DNA from: Topomyia yanbarensis
Taxonomy: Eukaryota > Arthropoda > Insecta > Diptera > Culicidae
DNA: 64,000 bases
Assembly (NCBI RefSeq): GCF_030247195.1
Contig: NC_080671.1
Coordinates: 213,342,701 to 213,406,700, forward strand
Direction: 5' to 3'
Positions within the stretch are counted from its first letter, which is position 1; each line of letters opens with the position of its first letter. The translations under genes and the position numbers were made by a program. Positions 9,871 through 19,602 of the stretch are shown piece after piece. The notes under the pieces were generated by a model. That model did not search any database and had not been told where the DNA came from. It saw only the letters and a program-made list of their open reading frames with translations.

Positions 9871-11747
9871 TGTAACGAGTACATTATTGTAAATATGTAA
9901 ATGTATATAGTTATAATTTAACTTAGTTTTTTTATATTATTAATATTTAATTTTCGTTGTTCATGTTTACCGCGTTCATAAAATCGAGCTGCTACGGTAG
10001 CGCGAGAGAGACTTCTTTAAAATAGACTTGCTATAATCTACTTGAGTTACCACCGTTCTTCGCACGCGCCAATTTGTAGTTTGCTTTGCCTAGCGTCGCT
10101 ACCGATGGGAGTGTAATTTGGCTACCGAAAGAGGCTATCGACCTTATCAAGAGTTCATGAACCCTTGCATCCTTCGGTGAAGAGTCTGTTTCACTCTGAT
10201 GGCTGGCAAGAGACAGGCTGGCACACTTGAAGCCACCCGTAGAAATGAGATGCTGTTATGCAGCTGGGGAAACTCGGGACTGTTAATGCGAATTCGAGAA
10301 TGTCGCTATTGTCCACTTCGTGGAAAATACGTCATATCCGCTAACGAAGACCTTCAAACCGCGGTTAATCTGAGGATTTTCAAAGCCCAATAAACCACTT
10401 TGAACTAATCAGTGGAAGAGGCAAGAGTGGTTCGTCATTTGTTCGCGCCGTGATGTGTTCAGCGTGGTAATTAAATTCGGCCTTAAAAGTTTCACCCAGT
10501 TCAATAATCAGTTTCCCTTCCCTAACAGAATAGCAATTGATAGTGAAACCCAAATTAGCTTGGCGATTCTTGTGTGCGCACCGAAGAAGATTTTAAGGTT
10601 CGTGGCAGCCGTCGAACGTCCAAAGCATCACATCTCCTCGTTGGTAACCACTCTTGACCCCACGGTTCGTCTCAAGGTTGGTCCCGGTGGTACACGTGGC
10701 CGGAAGAAGGCAGCATCCGTCAAACCGCGCCTTGGCAGGACCATTCGACTACCGAAACGCAGTACCAGCACACCCAGTACATTTTCCGGTGACGACCGGG
10801 AGATTTGGCGGCACTACCCCGCCAGCAGTCCACGAATCGGCGGTGAAGATTATCGTCGTACATTAGGCGCGATCAGGAGTGATCGCACGTCGCATCAGCA
10901 GCAGCAGCAGTAGAAGGAATCGCCGTCTCCCGCCCAACATCGTCACGTAAAACCTAGGTCGTGAGTAGAGTGTTTTTATGTTTGTGATGTCCATGCGCAT
11001 GGGGTCACCATAGACGGCCGTACCCTACCGTCCAGTTTTGCCATCCGTGGCTCGCCCATATAGATTGCCGTTCACTTAGCACAGCACTGAACAAAGCACA
11101 CCTCGAGAGGACGCACAATGGGTAGTATTGCGTCGCACTAGATAGGAGAGAGGATGATTGAAGGGAAGGGAAAACTGCCTAGCTAGGTTGAAATGAATAT
11201 CGGAATGAGAAACTGAAGGAGGATTGTATAAATAAATGTATTGATGTAGCGAAAATGTGCTGTTTGCGATATAGCAGAAAAATGCATCCCGTAGGGTAAA
11301 TGTACTGATTGTCGTCTTGGTGAAGTTTTTCAGTTCTAGTTAAATCGTGTCGTGTTAGTTTTTTTTGGTTGTTTTGTTTTTTACTGGGGAGGTTGGCCCC
11401 GATACCATCCGGAATCACTCTCTAGTCGAACTCTGGTTGATCGAATTGGCGGTTTGGACTTTGCCAGTGATGATAACAACCCGCGAGTGTAATCTTCGTT
11501 TCGGAATAAATTCGCATTAGCCGTTTCGGATTATCTTTGGCTCGTATAGCACGCGGATCATCGACGCGGACGGACTGTGTCTCCAGCTAACTTGCTTCCT
11601 TCCTAAAGAGAGGAAAACCAGAACCTTCTCCCGAGGGGTCTCACTAGGCCGGGCAGCTCTATAACAGGTGTGTGGTCTCTCAACTGAGAGTGGCGCATAA
11701 ACCACCCACTTACCTACCTCGGAAGCTCGTTAGGCTGGCCAGTTACA
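9871..11747 (+). repeat. 5' LTR of the 11.6 kb gypsy element
   Basis: This LTR matches 19603-21479 at a constant offset of 9732. The only difference I saw is A at 11383 against T at 21115. AATAAA signals occur near 11230 and 11504. The LTR contains open frames of 64 and 152 residues (10199-10393, 10455-10913, the latter ending in a CAG run). They show no known motif and their duplication simply follows from LTR identity. Confidence 0.95.
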
Positions 11748-11748
11748 T

Positions 11749-11760
11749 TGGCGCCCAACA
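11749..11760 (+). promoter_or_regulatory. Primer-binding site, tRNA-Lys type
   Basis: tggcgcccaaca lies one base after the 5' LTR. Its first eleven bases match the complement of the 3' end of an insect lysine tRNA as I remember it. A diverged second copy, tggcacccaaca, lies 49 bp downstream at 11798-11809. Confidence 0.7.
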
Positions 11761-11797
11761 ATACCAGGCTTTTAGTTTCGTTGCAGCCAAGTCACAT

Positions 11798-11809
11798 TGG
11801 CACCCAACA
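11798..11809 (+). repeat. Second, diverged primer-site-like copy
   Basis: The phrase cattggcacccaacaaaacta repeats the context cattggcgcccaacaatacca of the genuine primer site with a few changes. The leader therefore carries an imperfect direct repeat of about 40 bp that includes the primer site. Confidence 0.6.
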
Positions 11810-12155
11810 AAACTAGGTTTTTTTTAGTTTTCTTACCAATTTCGATTGGTGTTCAAAGAAAACGAAAATTTCTGTGCAATACAGGTTGGCGAAGAAAGAA
11901 GTTTTTTTTGTGTGGTAACTTTTCCTCTGAAAAGGGGACTTTTCTCAATTGTACATATCATTTCCATTAGTTAGTTAATCCATATTATATATTTGTTATT
12001 TGCATGTTAATTTATTTTTTCCAATCATTACATTATATTTTCTTTGTTATTTATTGGTTATCCTAATATAATCTAAGCTTTTTCGCATTTATAATTACAT
12101 TATACGTACGCCTACATCACCTTATTACTTGCTATAACGGGGTGAATGCTACAAA

Positions 12156-14021
12156 ATGAATCGACTTTTCCCACACGCGGAAGATCTCAATCAAGAAGAA
12201 GTTGACTATGAATTAATGATTCGTGGGCAACCAGAAGAGGTATTTAAACTTGACTTACCAGGGAAACAAAGGCAGCTAAGAAGTTTGTTCAGGGAAGATC
12301 AACAGGAATGTCGAAACTATCGGTCATCTCTGAATATCAGGGACGAGGGCCCGTATATAGAAGGAAGAATCGTGAATTTAGAGAAGGCATTGTCGAGAAA
12401 GGTGGAACCGAAATTAGAATCTAGAGTACTGCATTACTGGTATCGGGTGAAACGGTGTTTGGCTTCCAGTGAAGAAGAAAAGAAAGAGAGGAGGGAGCTA
12501 ACACGACGGATTGAGAAGGTTATGGTAGATTTTCAGTTTGGACCACCGCTGTCCCCGTATAAGGACCAAATTAACAACATTATCCAAGGGGCCGAAGGGG
12601 GTACAGCCATGACAAATCAGGTAGGCGGGTTTACACTACCGACAAACCAGGGGACTCAGGAATTCATCCTCCAAAATCCGCCAGACACGTCGAAGGGGGC
12701 AGTCCAAAAACAAACTCCAGTGATTGATGGCTCGATGATCACGGTTCCACAGGAAGAATGGACGAATATGAAAAAGACATTACTAGAGCTGATGGAACAG
12801 GTCAAAACCAACAACGTGCAGAACACAAGAAGTGGGTTTCATGAAGCTACGAACTGGGAAACACAACGCCACGAAAGAGAAGAGATACGCGGCATCGACC
12901 AGAGAAGAAGCGGCCAGGATAGAGTTCAACCCCCGCGCGACCAATTGCCAGGTTTCTCGGGACATGACCAGGATACTGAATCGAGCGACAACGAAGATGG
13001 AAGCCGACGACGTCAGTGGAACAGAAACAACGTAGAAGACGAGTGGTCCAGTCACGGAAGCTATCGATCGACAAGACAGTTGGGTTGGCAACCCGAAATC
13101 CCACAACGCAGAACGAGACATGGCAGACGAGATGAAGGGTATGGACGTGTGGAAAAATGGAAGCTGCGATTCACGGGAGAGTCAAGGTCCCTGACAGTGG
13201 AAAACTTTCTATACAAGGCGAGAAAGTTAGCAGAACGGGAGGGTGTATCCAAGCAAATCTTACTGAGAGACATCCATATGCTACTCGAGGGGGCTGCGTC
13301 GGACTGGTTCTTTACATACGTGGACGACCTGGACACATGGGAGGTATTTGAAACGAACATCACCTACCGGTTCGGGAACCCGAACAAGGACCAGGGGATT
13401 CGGTCCAAGATCCAGGAGCGCAAGCAACTGCGGGGAGAATCGTTTATCGCTTTCGTGACAGAGATCGAGAAGCTGAACCGAATGTTATCCAAACCACTTT
13501 CGAGACGAAGAAAATTCGAAGTGATTTGGGATAACATGCGGCAGCATTACAGATCAAAAATCTCGATCGTCGAAATCAATGATTTGCAGCATCTTATTCG
13601 GCTTAACTACCGTATCGATGCAGCAGACCCACAAATGCAACAGCAGACGATGGATAATTCAGTCCGCCGCCCGATCAATCAGATCGATGCAGATTGCAGC
13701 GACTATGATAGTGAACATTCCGCGCCTCTGAACATGATGAGAAGTCGACCTAGCAGGGAACCCGCATCATCCTCCGGCACGAGACCAACCTCTCGCCAAT
13801 CCCGCGATCTACCGGTGAGAATAGATCAATCGAATCAGCAGCAGGTACCAATGAAATGTTGGAACTGCCAGGACGAAGGGCATGGTTGGAGGCAGTGCAC
13901 TAAACCAAGGTTGATTTTTTGCTACGGCTGCGGAAATTTGGGGAGAACAATCCGCAGTTGTGAGCGGTGCTCGAGCACTTCCGGTTCCAGAACCAATCAA
14001 TCGCACCAGGGAAACGAATAA
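12156..14021 (+). CDS. gag: Gag polyprotein of the 11.6 kb gypsy element
   Basis: This 621-residue frame encodes the structural protein that forms the virus-like particle and packages element RNA. The N-terminal part is charged and helical. A retrotransposon-gag core begins near residue 328 (KWKLRFTGES) and runs to about 495. The C-terminus has a canonical zinc knuckle, C568-X2-C-X4-H-X4-C581. A second, degenerate knuckle at 589-602 has arginine in the place of histidine. The start is the first ATG after the leader and follows a stop-rich stretch. The frame ends at 14021 inside a -1 frameshift signal that gives access to pol. No disruption is seen. Confidence 0.92.
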   Translation: MNRLFPHAEDLNQEEVDYELMIRGQPEEVFKLDLPGKQRQLRSLFREDQQECRNYRSSLNIRDEGPYIEGRIVNLEKALSRKVEPKLESRVLHYWYRVKRCLASSEEEKKERRELTRRIEKVMVDFQFGPPLSPYKDQINNIIQGAEGGTAMTNQVGGFTLPTNQGTQEFILQNPPDTSKGAVQKQTPVIDGSMITVPQEEWTNMKKTLLELMEQVKTNNVQNTRSGFHEATNWETQRHEREEIRGIDQRRSGQDRVQPPRDQLPGFSGHDQDTESSDNEDGSRRRQWNRNNVEDEWSSHGSYRSTRQLGWQPEIPQRRTRHGRRDEGYGRVEKWKLRFTGESRSLTVENFLYKARKLAEREGVSKQILLRDIHMLLEGAASDWFFTYVDDLDTWEVFETNITYRFGNPNKDQGIRSKIQERKQLRGESFIAFVTEIEKLNRMLSKPLSRRRKFEVIWDNMRQHYRSKISIVEINDLQHLIRLNYRIDAADPQMQQQTMDNSVRRPINQIDADCSDYDSEHSAPLNMMRSRPSREPASSSGTRPTSRQSRDLPVRIDQSNQQQVPMKCWNCQDEGHGWRQCTKPRLIFCYGCGNLGRTIRSCERCSSTSGSRTNQSHQGNE

Positions 14022-17000
14022 AGGGGTGGGAGTCAGGGAATTCGAGCACCCCGACTGAAAATGAAATTCCCAATTTGATACGACAAAATTTGACATACGA
14101 TCCATTACTGCAAGTGTATCATATAAAAATACGAGTGAGTAGATGCCCACATCTTAGAGTGAAAATATTTGAAACAGAGATAGAGGCCCTTTTAGATTCT
14201 GGGGCAGGGATAAGCGTATTGAACTCCCTTGATTTAGTTGAGCGATACGGCTTGAAGATTCAGCCGGCATCGATCCGTGTCTCCACCGCAGACGGCACAA
14301 ATTACAAGTGTCTGGGGTTTTTGAACATACCGTTCACATACAAGGGGTTGACTAGGGTAATACCAACCATTGTGGTTCCGGAAATTTCTAGGGAACTGAT
14401 ACTGGGGGCGGATTTTTGGGAAACCTTTAAGATAAAACCCATGATTGATTTGGGAAAGGGACCGGAAGAACTAGAGACCGTTAACTCGAAGAATGACTCG
14501 CTACTGTGCTTCACGATTGAACCTTCTGAGATCCCACCAGAGGAAGTAATCAACGAGGAATACGACGAAACTCTGGACATACCGGTATACGAAGGCCCTA
14601 TCGATTCAACTCCAGATCCGGAAAGCATCGAAACGGAGCACACTCTCACGACGGAGCAACGAAAACAACTGACGGAAGTAATCAAAAGCTTCGAGCTGAC
14701 GTCCACTGGGAAACTCGGAAGAACACACTTGATAGAACACGAAATAACGCTAAGAGAAGGAGCCGTACCGCGCAACCCACCGATTTACCGATGCTCGCCG
14801 TATGTCCAAGATGCGGTGAATCTGGAAGTGCAGCGCTTCAAGGAATTGGATGCCATCGAGGAATGCTACTCCGAGTGGACCAATCCCCTGGTACCCGTGC
14901 GTAAGAAAAACGGTAAAGTTAGGGTGTGTTTAGATTCGAGGAAGATCAACAAACTGACGATTAAAGACACTTACCCAATGCGGAATATGCAAGACATATT
15001 CCGACGATTGGGAAAGGCAAAATATTTCTCTGTGATCGACCTCAAAGACGCCTACTTTCAGATCCCACTGAAAGAGGAAAGTCGAAATCTCACAGCTTTC
15101 CGCACAGCAGAGGGGGTTTTTCGATTCAAGGTGTTACCTTTTGGACTAATTAATGCTCCATTCACTATGTCCCGTCTAATGGCGAAAGCGATAGGATTTG
15201 ATTTAGAACCTAGAGTCTTCGTCTATCTAGACGACATAGTTATTGCAGCAGAAACGTTCGAGGAACATTTAAAGCTGCTACGAATCGTCGCGGAACGTCT
15301 TCGGAAAGCAGGTTTGACCATATCGCTTGACAAGTCGAGATTCTGCCGTAAACAGGTAATGTACCTAGGGTACCTGTTAAGCGAAAACGGCGTGGCAATA
15401 GACAGTACTCGAATTCAACCAATTCTTGACTATTCTCGACCCAAGACTCAACAAGATATCCGGAGGCTGATGGGGTTGGCAGGTTTCTACCAACGGTTCA
15501 TTAAGGACTACAGCAGAATGACCGCTCCGATCTCAGACTTGCTGACCAAAGAAAATAAGAGGTTTACCTGGACAAAGGAAGCCGAAGATGGGTTCAACGA
15601 GTTGAAATCGGTTCTAACTTCAGCACCAATCCTCGGAAATCCAGATTTTTCTAAAATGTTCACTATTGAGTCAGACGCGTCTGATCGAGCGATAGGCGCC
15701 GCTTTGGTTCAAGAACAAGAGGGAGTAAACCGCGTGATAAGCTACTTCAGCAAAAAGCTTAACCGGGCACAACGTCGCTACTCCGCAGTGGAAAAAGAAT
15801 GCCTTGGAGTATTGTCGGCCATTCACCATTTCCGACATTATGTAGAAGGAACGAAATTCCGGGTCGTCACTGACGCCAGAAGCTTGCTGTGGCTGTTCAA
15901 CCTCGGTACAGAGACCGGCAACGCTAAGTTGCTGCGATGGGCATTGCGCATACAAGCGTACGATTTCGACCTAGAATATCGAAAAGGCAAGGCGAATATC
16001 CTGGCAGATTGCCTATCTCGATCGATAGCAGTAGACACGATCACTTTGATGCAGGTCGACCCGGACTATGAGGATTTGGTCGAAGAAATACGAGGTGATC
16101 CAGCGAAACACAGCGACCGGAAAGTAATCGACGGGAAGGTATTCCAGTATGTAAAGACCGGCAGTCGACAGAGCGATCCACGGTTTGCTTGGAAGTACTA
16201 CCCCCCGAAGGACAAACGTCAAGAAATTATGCAGAAGGAACACAATAAAGCGCATTTCGGTTTCGACAAGACCTTGGCTTCCGTGAAGGAGCACTTCCAT
16301 TGGCCGAAAATGAGCGACGACGTCCGTAAATACTGCCGAGAATGCCTACGATGTCAGACGAGTAAGTCGGGGAATGTGAACGTCACACCGCCGATGGGGG
16401 CACAGAAGCCAGTCGAGTATCCGTGGCAGTTCGTGACATTGGACTACATTGGACCATTACCGCCGTCTGGACGAAATCGAAACACCTGTCTTCTTGTTGC
16501 CACCGACGTGTTCAGCAAATTTATCCTGGTTCAACCGTTTCGAGAGGCGAAGGCTAATTCCCTGGTAGATTTCGTCGAAAACATGATCTTCCGGCTGTTC
16601 GGGACACCGGAGATCGTGTTGACAGACAATGGCTCCCAGTTCGTATCAAAGGCGTTCAAAGACCTGTTGGAATCCTATCACGTTTCGCACTGGTTGACGC
16701 CCGCCTACCACCCACAGGTTAATAACACGGAGAGAGTCAACCGAGTTATAACAACTGCTATTCGGGCCACATTGAAAAAGAGCCACAATCACTGGGCGGA
16801 CGATATACACGATATCGCAGATGCAATACGGAATGCAGTACATAACTCAACTAAATACAACCCGTACTTCGTCGTGTTTGGTAGGAATAAAATTTCTGAC
16901 GGACGAGAATACAGCCACGTACGCGATAGTTACCAGCAAAACGAAGAAGGGGGGAAAGCAGTGTCAGAAAGGAGGAAGGCACTGTTCGAGGAAGTTAAGA

Positions 17001-17287
17001 CCAACCTGGCTACGGCGTACCAAAGACATGCCAAAACGTACAACCTTCGGTCCAACCCACAATGTGTAACTTATACGGTGGGGGAGAAAGTGCTCAAGCA
17101 AACGTTTGACCTGTCGGATAAGGGGAAGGGATTTTGCAAAAAGCTAGCTCCAAAATACGAACCAGCGGTAGTCCGCAAAATCCTTGGGTCCCATACCTAT
17201 GAGCTAGAAGATCTGACCGGAAAAAGGTTTGGGGTCTACTTCGCCAATAGGCTGAAGAAGATGCACTCTTCTCATCCAAGCCATTAA
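13967..17287 (+). CDS. pol: Pol polyprotein: protease, reverse transcriptase, RNase H, integrase
   Basis: The open frame of 1106 codons begins inside gag. Translation is expected through the -1 frameshift at 14009-14015 rather than from its own ATG. Aspartic protease has the motif DSGA with D77. Reverse transcriptase has LPFG and the catalytic YLDD at 420-423. RNase H begins near residue 560 with D570 in SDASD. Integrase has the HHCC zinc domain starting at H759, and a DDE triad at D826 (LDYIGP), D887 (TDNGSQF) and E922 (NNTERVNR). The domain order PR-RT-RH-IN is that of Ty3/gypsy. No stop or frameshift is seen, so the copy may be active. It ends in a short C-terminal region without a chromodomain. 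Confidence 0.95.
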   Translation: MLEHFRFQNQSIAPGKRIKGWESGNSSTPTENEIPNLIRQNLTYDPLLQVYHIKIRVSRCPHLRVKIFETEIEALLDSGAGISVLNSLDLVERYGLKIQPASIRVSTADGTNYKCLGFLNIPFTYKGLTRVIPTIVVPEISRELILGADFWETFKIKPMIDLGKGPEELETVNSKNDSLLCFTIEPSEIPPEEVINEEYDETLDIPVYEGPIDSTPDPESIETEHTLTTEQRKQLTEVIKSFELTSTGKLGRTHLIEHEITLREGAVPRNPPIYRCSPYVQDAVNLEVQRFKELDAIEECYSEWTNPLVPVRKKNGKVRVCLDSRKINKLTIKDTYPMRNMQDIFRRLGKAKYFSVIDLKDAYFQIPLKEESRNLTAFRTAEGVFRFKVLPFGLINAPFTMSRLMAKAIGFDLEPRVFVYLDDIVIAAETFEEHLKLLRIVAERLRKAGLTISLDKSRFCRKQVMYLGYLLSENGVAIDSTRIQPILDYSRPKTQQDIRRLMGLAGFYQRFIKDYSRMTAPISDLLTKENKRFTWTKEAEDGFNELKSVLTSAPILGNPDFSKMFTIESDASDRAIGAALVQEQEGVNRVISYFSKKLNRAQRRYSAVEKECLGVLSAIHHFRHYVEGTKFRVVTDARSLLWLFNLGTETGNAKLLRWALRIQAYDFDLEYRKGKANILADCLSRSIAVDTITLMQVDPDYEDLVEEIRGDPAKHSDRKVIDGKVFQYVKTGSRQSDPRFAWKYYPPKDKRQEIMQKEHNKAHFGFDKTLASVKEHFHWPKMSDDVRKYCRECLRCQTSKSGNVNVTPPMGAQKPVEYPWQFVTLDYIGPLPPSGRNRNTCLLVATDVFSKFILVQPFREAKANSLVDFVENMIFRLFGTPEIVLTDNGSQFVSKAFKDLLESYHVSHWLTPAYHPQVNNTERVNRVITTAIRATLKKSHNHWADDIHDIADAIRNAVHNSTKYNPYFVVFGRNKISDGREYSHVRDSYQQNEEGGKAVSERRKALFEEVKTNLATAYQRHAKTYNLRSNPQCVTYTVGEKVLKQTFDLSDKGKGFCKKLAPKYEPAVVRKILGSHTYELEDLTGKRFGVYFANRLKKMHSSHPSH
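14009..14056 (+). promoter_or_regulatory. -1 programmed ribosomal frameshift signal with pseudoknot
   Basis: The heptamer gggaaac at 14009-14015 is in the correct phase of gag (G GGA AAC) to slip by -1 into the pol frame. The gag stop lies at 14019-14021. After a 7-base spacer, ggggtg (14023-14028) pairs with cacccc (14047-14052), and agtc (14031-14034) pairs with gact (14053-14056). The order of strands makes an H-type pseudoknot with directly adjoining stems, a 2-base first loop and a 12-base last loop. Pol is in the -1 frame and overlaps gag by 55 bp. Confidence 0.85.
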
Positions 17288-19589
17288 GTGGAACGATTCC
17301 GAGCTATGTACCTCCGAATGGAGCGACCACAGATTACGATGAGCAAGAAAACACCGTTAAGGGTAACTAGCATCTTAGGACAATCTTGAAGGACTCGTAC
17401 AGGAACGTCTCAGGACAGACCTGTTCTTGTAGATACCAAGATTGACCTTAATTAGCTAAAGTTGTTTACCAGCTACGAATATGCTTCCACGAAGACCATT
17501 AATCAATCACGATTTATTAAAAAAAAATATGAATGGGTAAACCACACATCAGCCTTCAAGGTAGAAGTAACGACCAGATAACAAAAGAGTCGCGAAGCGT
17601 TTCGAAGGACGAATGTAAATAGTCTGTATATAGTAGGTTAGTTTATTAATATATTTCTTCCCTATCGTAAATTTTCTAATATTAATGTTTAGTAATAACT
17701 GTTAGTTTTAATACTCTAAAATACTCGCGATTATCCAACGATGGTCGAAACCCATTCGGCATCCTTCCTCCCTTCAGGGAATATTTGCCATCAAGAATGT
17801 AAATAAGCTGCATACTCCTTTCCATTCGAAGGGACATTTGCCCGTTGTATATATTGTTTTTGTTGTTGTTTTTTTGTTGATGATTCGTCTTCCTACGTAG
17901 ATGAAATGTATATTAGATTTGTTTCAAAACACATACCTTAAGAGCTTCTCTCTATAGTGCGCGATTTATCCCTCGTAGGAACATATTCGGGTTTAAGTAG
18001 CCAAACCTTTTCTCGTTCATTTTCCATCGTATCCTATACCGCATCCTTTCCTTCCTGGTTCCCATACATCAACAATCTCCTTTTTACATCCTGGTGTTTA
18101 CATATCCTATCCACTTCCACTTCCATACACCGAAATATCCTGTCCTGCTGTCACATATGCTCAAATCCTTCCTCTTGCCATATATTGAAATATCCACTCC
18201 TGTTCACATCCATGTAGTTTTTTTTTCAATCGCAACTTAGTTTCTCTTTCATCCAACTTCTTTTTTTCATGATCTTCGTAGTATTCCTGTCATCAATTTA
18301 ACCTTAGATTTTCCATCATTCCAATCGTATATTTTCCTTAGCCAGTCCAGTCCTTCATCAAATTTCCATCCCTTATCCTTCATCCAAATTGCATAATTTC
18401 CTCAGCCAGTTCCTTCCTTCCTTACCCATCCGTTCCTTCCACGCTAGCAGAGTATCGATCTCCCCCCAGGCACGGTCGGTCCTAACCTGAAAAAAAAGAA
18501 ACAACCTTTACACCTGATTTGGAACGCATACCTGATTGTACTATCCGTTTTTCCGCAGTGGTCGGTCCACCATTTCCTTCTCGGGCACGATGCTTTTTTT
18601 CCCTGGATCAATTTTTTCTCGCGATTCCGATCGAGTTTTCCGTCGGAACAACCTCGCACACACGATTCTTTTTCACATTTGACACTTTTTCTCTTTTGAC
18701 GTTTCTTCTAAGATGCTGTTGAGCTTGTATGTTAGGTAGACCGGTAATGATCGCGTGTCGGAATACGTAACGTAGATGGATTCTGATGCGGTCGGTATGT
18801 GAGGGGTGCGTGAATGAGTTTGTTTTCGTGTGAATATTTTTCTTGAAGAATTTTGTTATCGGACAAGTTCTGGTGTTTAAAAATTCTTTTAAGATAGTTT
18901 TTCGTTTCGAGGTCGTAATTCACATTAATTGCAGAGATGCTTCTCTGTGTGGTGAATTGCGGTTTGGAACAGGTTTATTTTGTGAGTAAAGTTTGTACCC
19001 TATAATCTCGCTGCATGCTGGGGCAGGGTTACAAACTGGACTCACTAGTCCCAGTGTTTCACGTAGGTGAAATATTTCGAGAGTATTGTCTTCGCGAATC
19101 GGTACGTCCTGGTGTAGAAGATAATATTCCGGTCATTATTTCTGTGAGCTTGCTCAAGGTTTGTCGACACCTTTGAGTTGAAGCTAAATTTTTGTACTTT
19201 GTTTTGAATGTGGGTTTGAATGGGAGGTATGAATGCGCAGTGCGAACGGTTTCAACAGTCATCGAGAAAGGGCGTTAATTAACTTTTTTTGTGAGATTTA
19301 TTCCTTTGTCAAGAACTTTACACGTTATAGCTATACAGTCGATTTGGCCTAAAGTTATATTTAAGATGTTATTAGTCCAACTTTTGCTGGAGACTGGAGA
19401 CGAATGTCGATGATAGTCAGTGGCAGGCCTTATCTGTGATGGATAAGGTGCTGTAAATAGAGATTGAGCCAACTTCGTTGGTGATGACCATATATGACCC
19501 TAAAAGTTGAACATGAGTTTTGAATGCGACTTGATGTGGCCTACGAAAATTTGATTGGTGTATTCTTTCCAATCAAATTTTCGTAAATT
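17288..19589 (+). other. Non-coding 3' region of the gypsy element
   Basis: 2.3 kb lie between pol and the 3' LTR. I looked for an envelope-like frame (signal peptide, furin site, membrane anchor) and found none. The longest plus-strand frame (17957-18217) is a low-complexity, Ser/Pro-rich product of pyrimidine-rich DNA. The stretch from about 17960 to 18480 is rich in tcc and ttc. Confidence 0.7.
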
Positions 19590-19602
19590 TAGTAGGGAAT
19601 GA
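19590..19602 (+). promoter_or_regulatory. Polypurine tract
   Basis: tagtagggaatga directly precedes the 3' LTR. It is mostly purine and in the position expected for plus-strand priming of the element. Confidence 0.6.

Noticed and set aside
10199..10913. Open frames repeated identically at 10199-10913 and 19931-20645, looking like duplicated genes.
   Set aside because: They lie inside the two LTRs; the duplication is the LTR pair itself. No motif or start context supports a protein.
12783..13363. Minus-strand frames of about 85-112 codons inside gag.
   Set aside because: They are antisense shadows of the intact gag frame.
17957..18659. Possible env gene between pol and the 3' LTR.
   Set aside because: Frames are short and low-complexity, on both strands, without signal peptide, cleavage site or membrane anchor.
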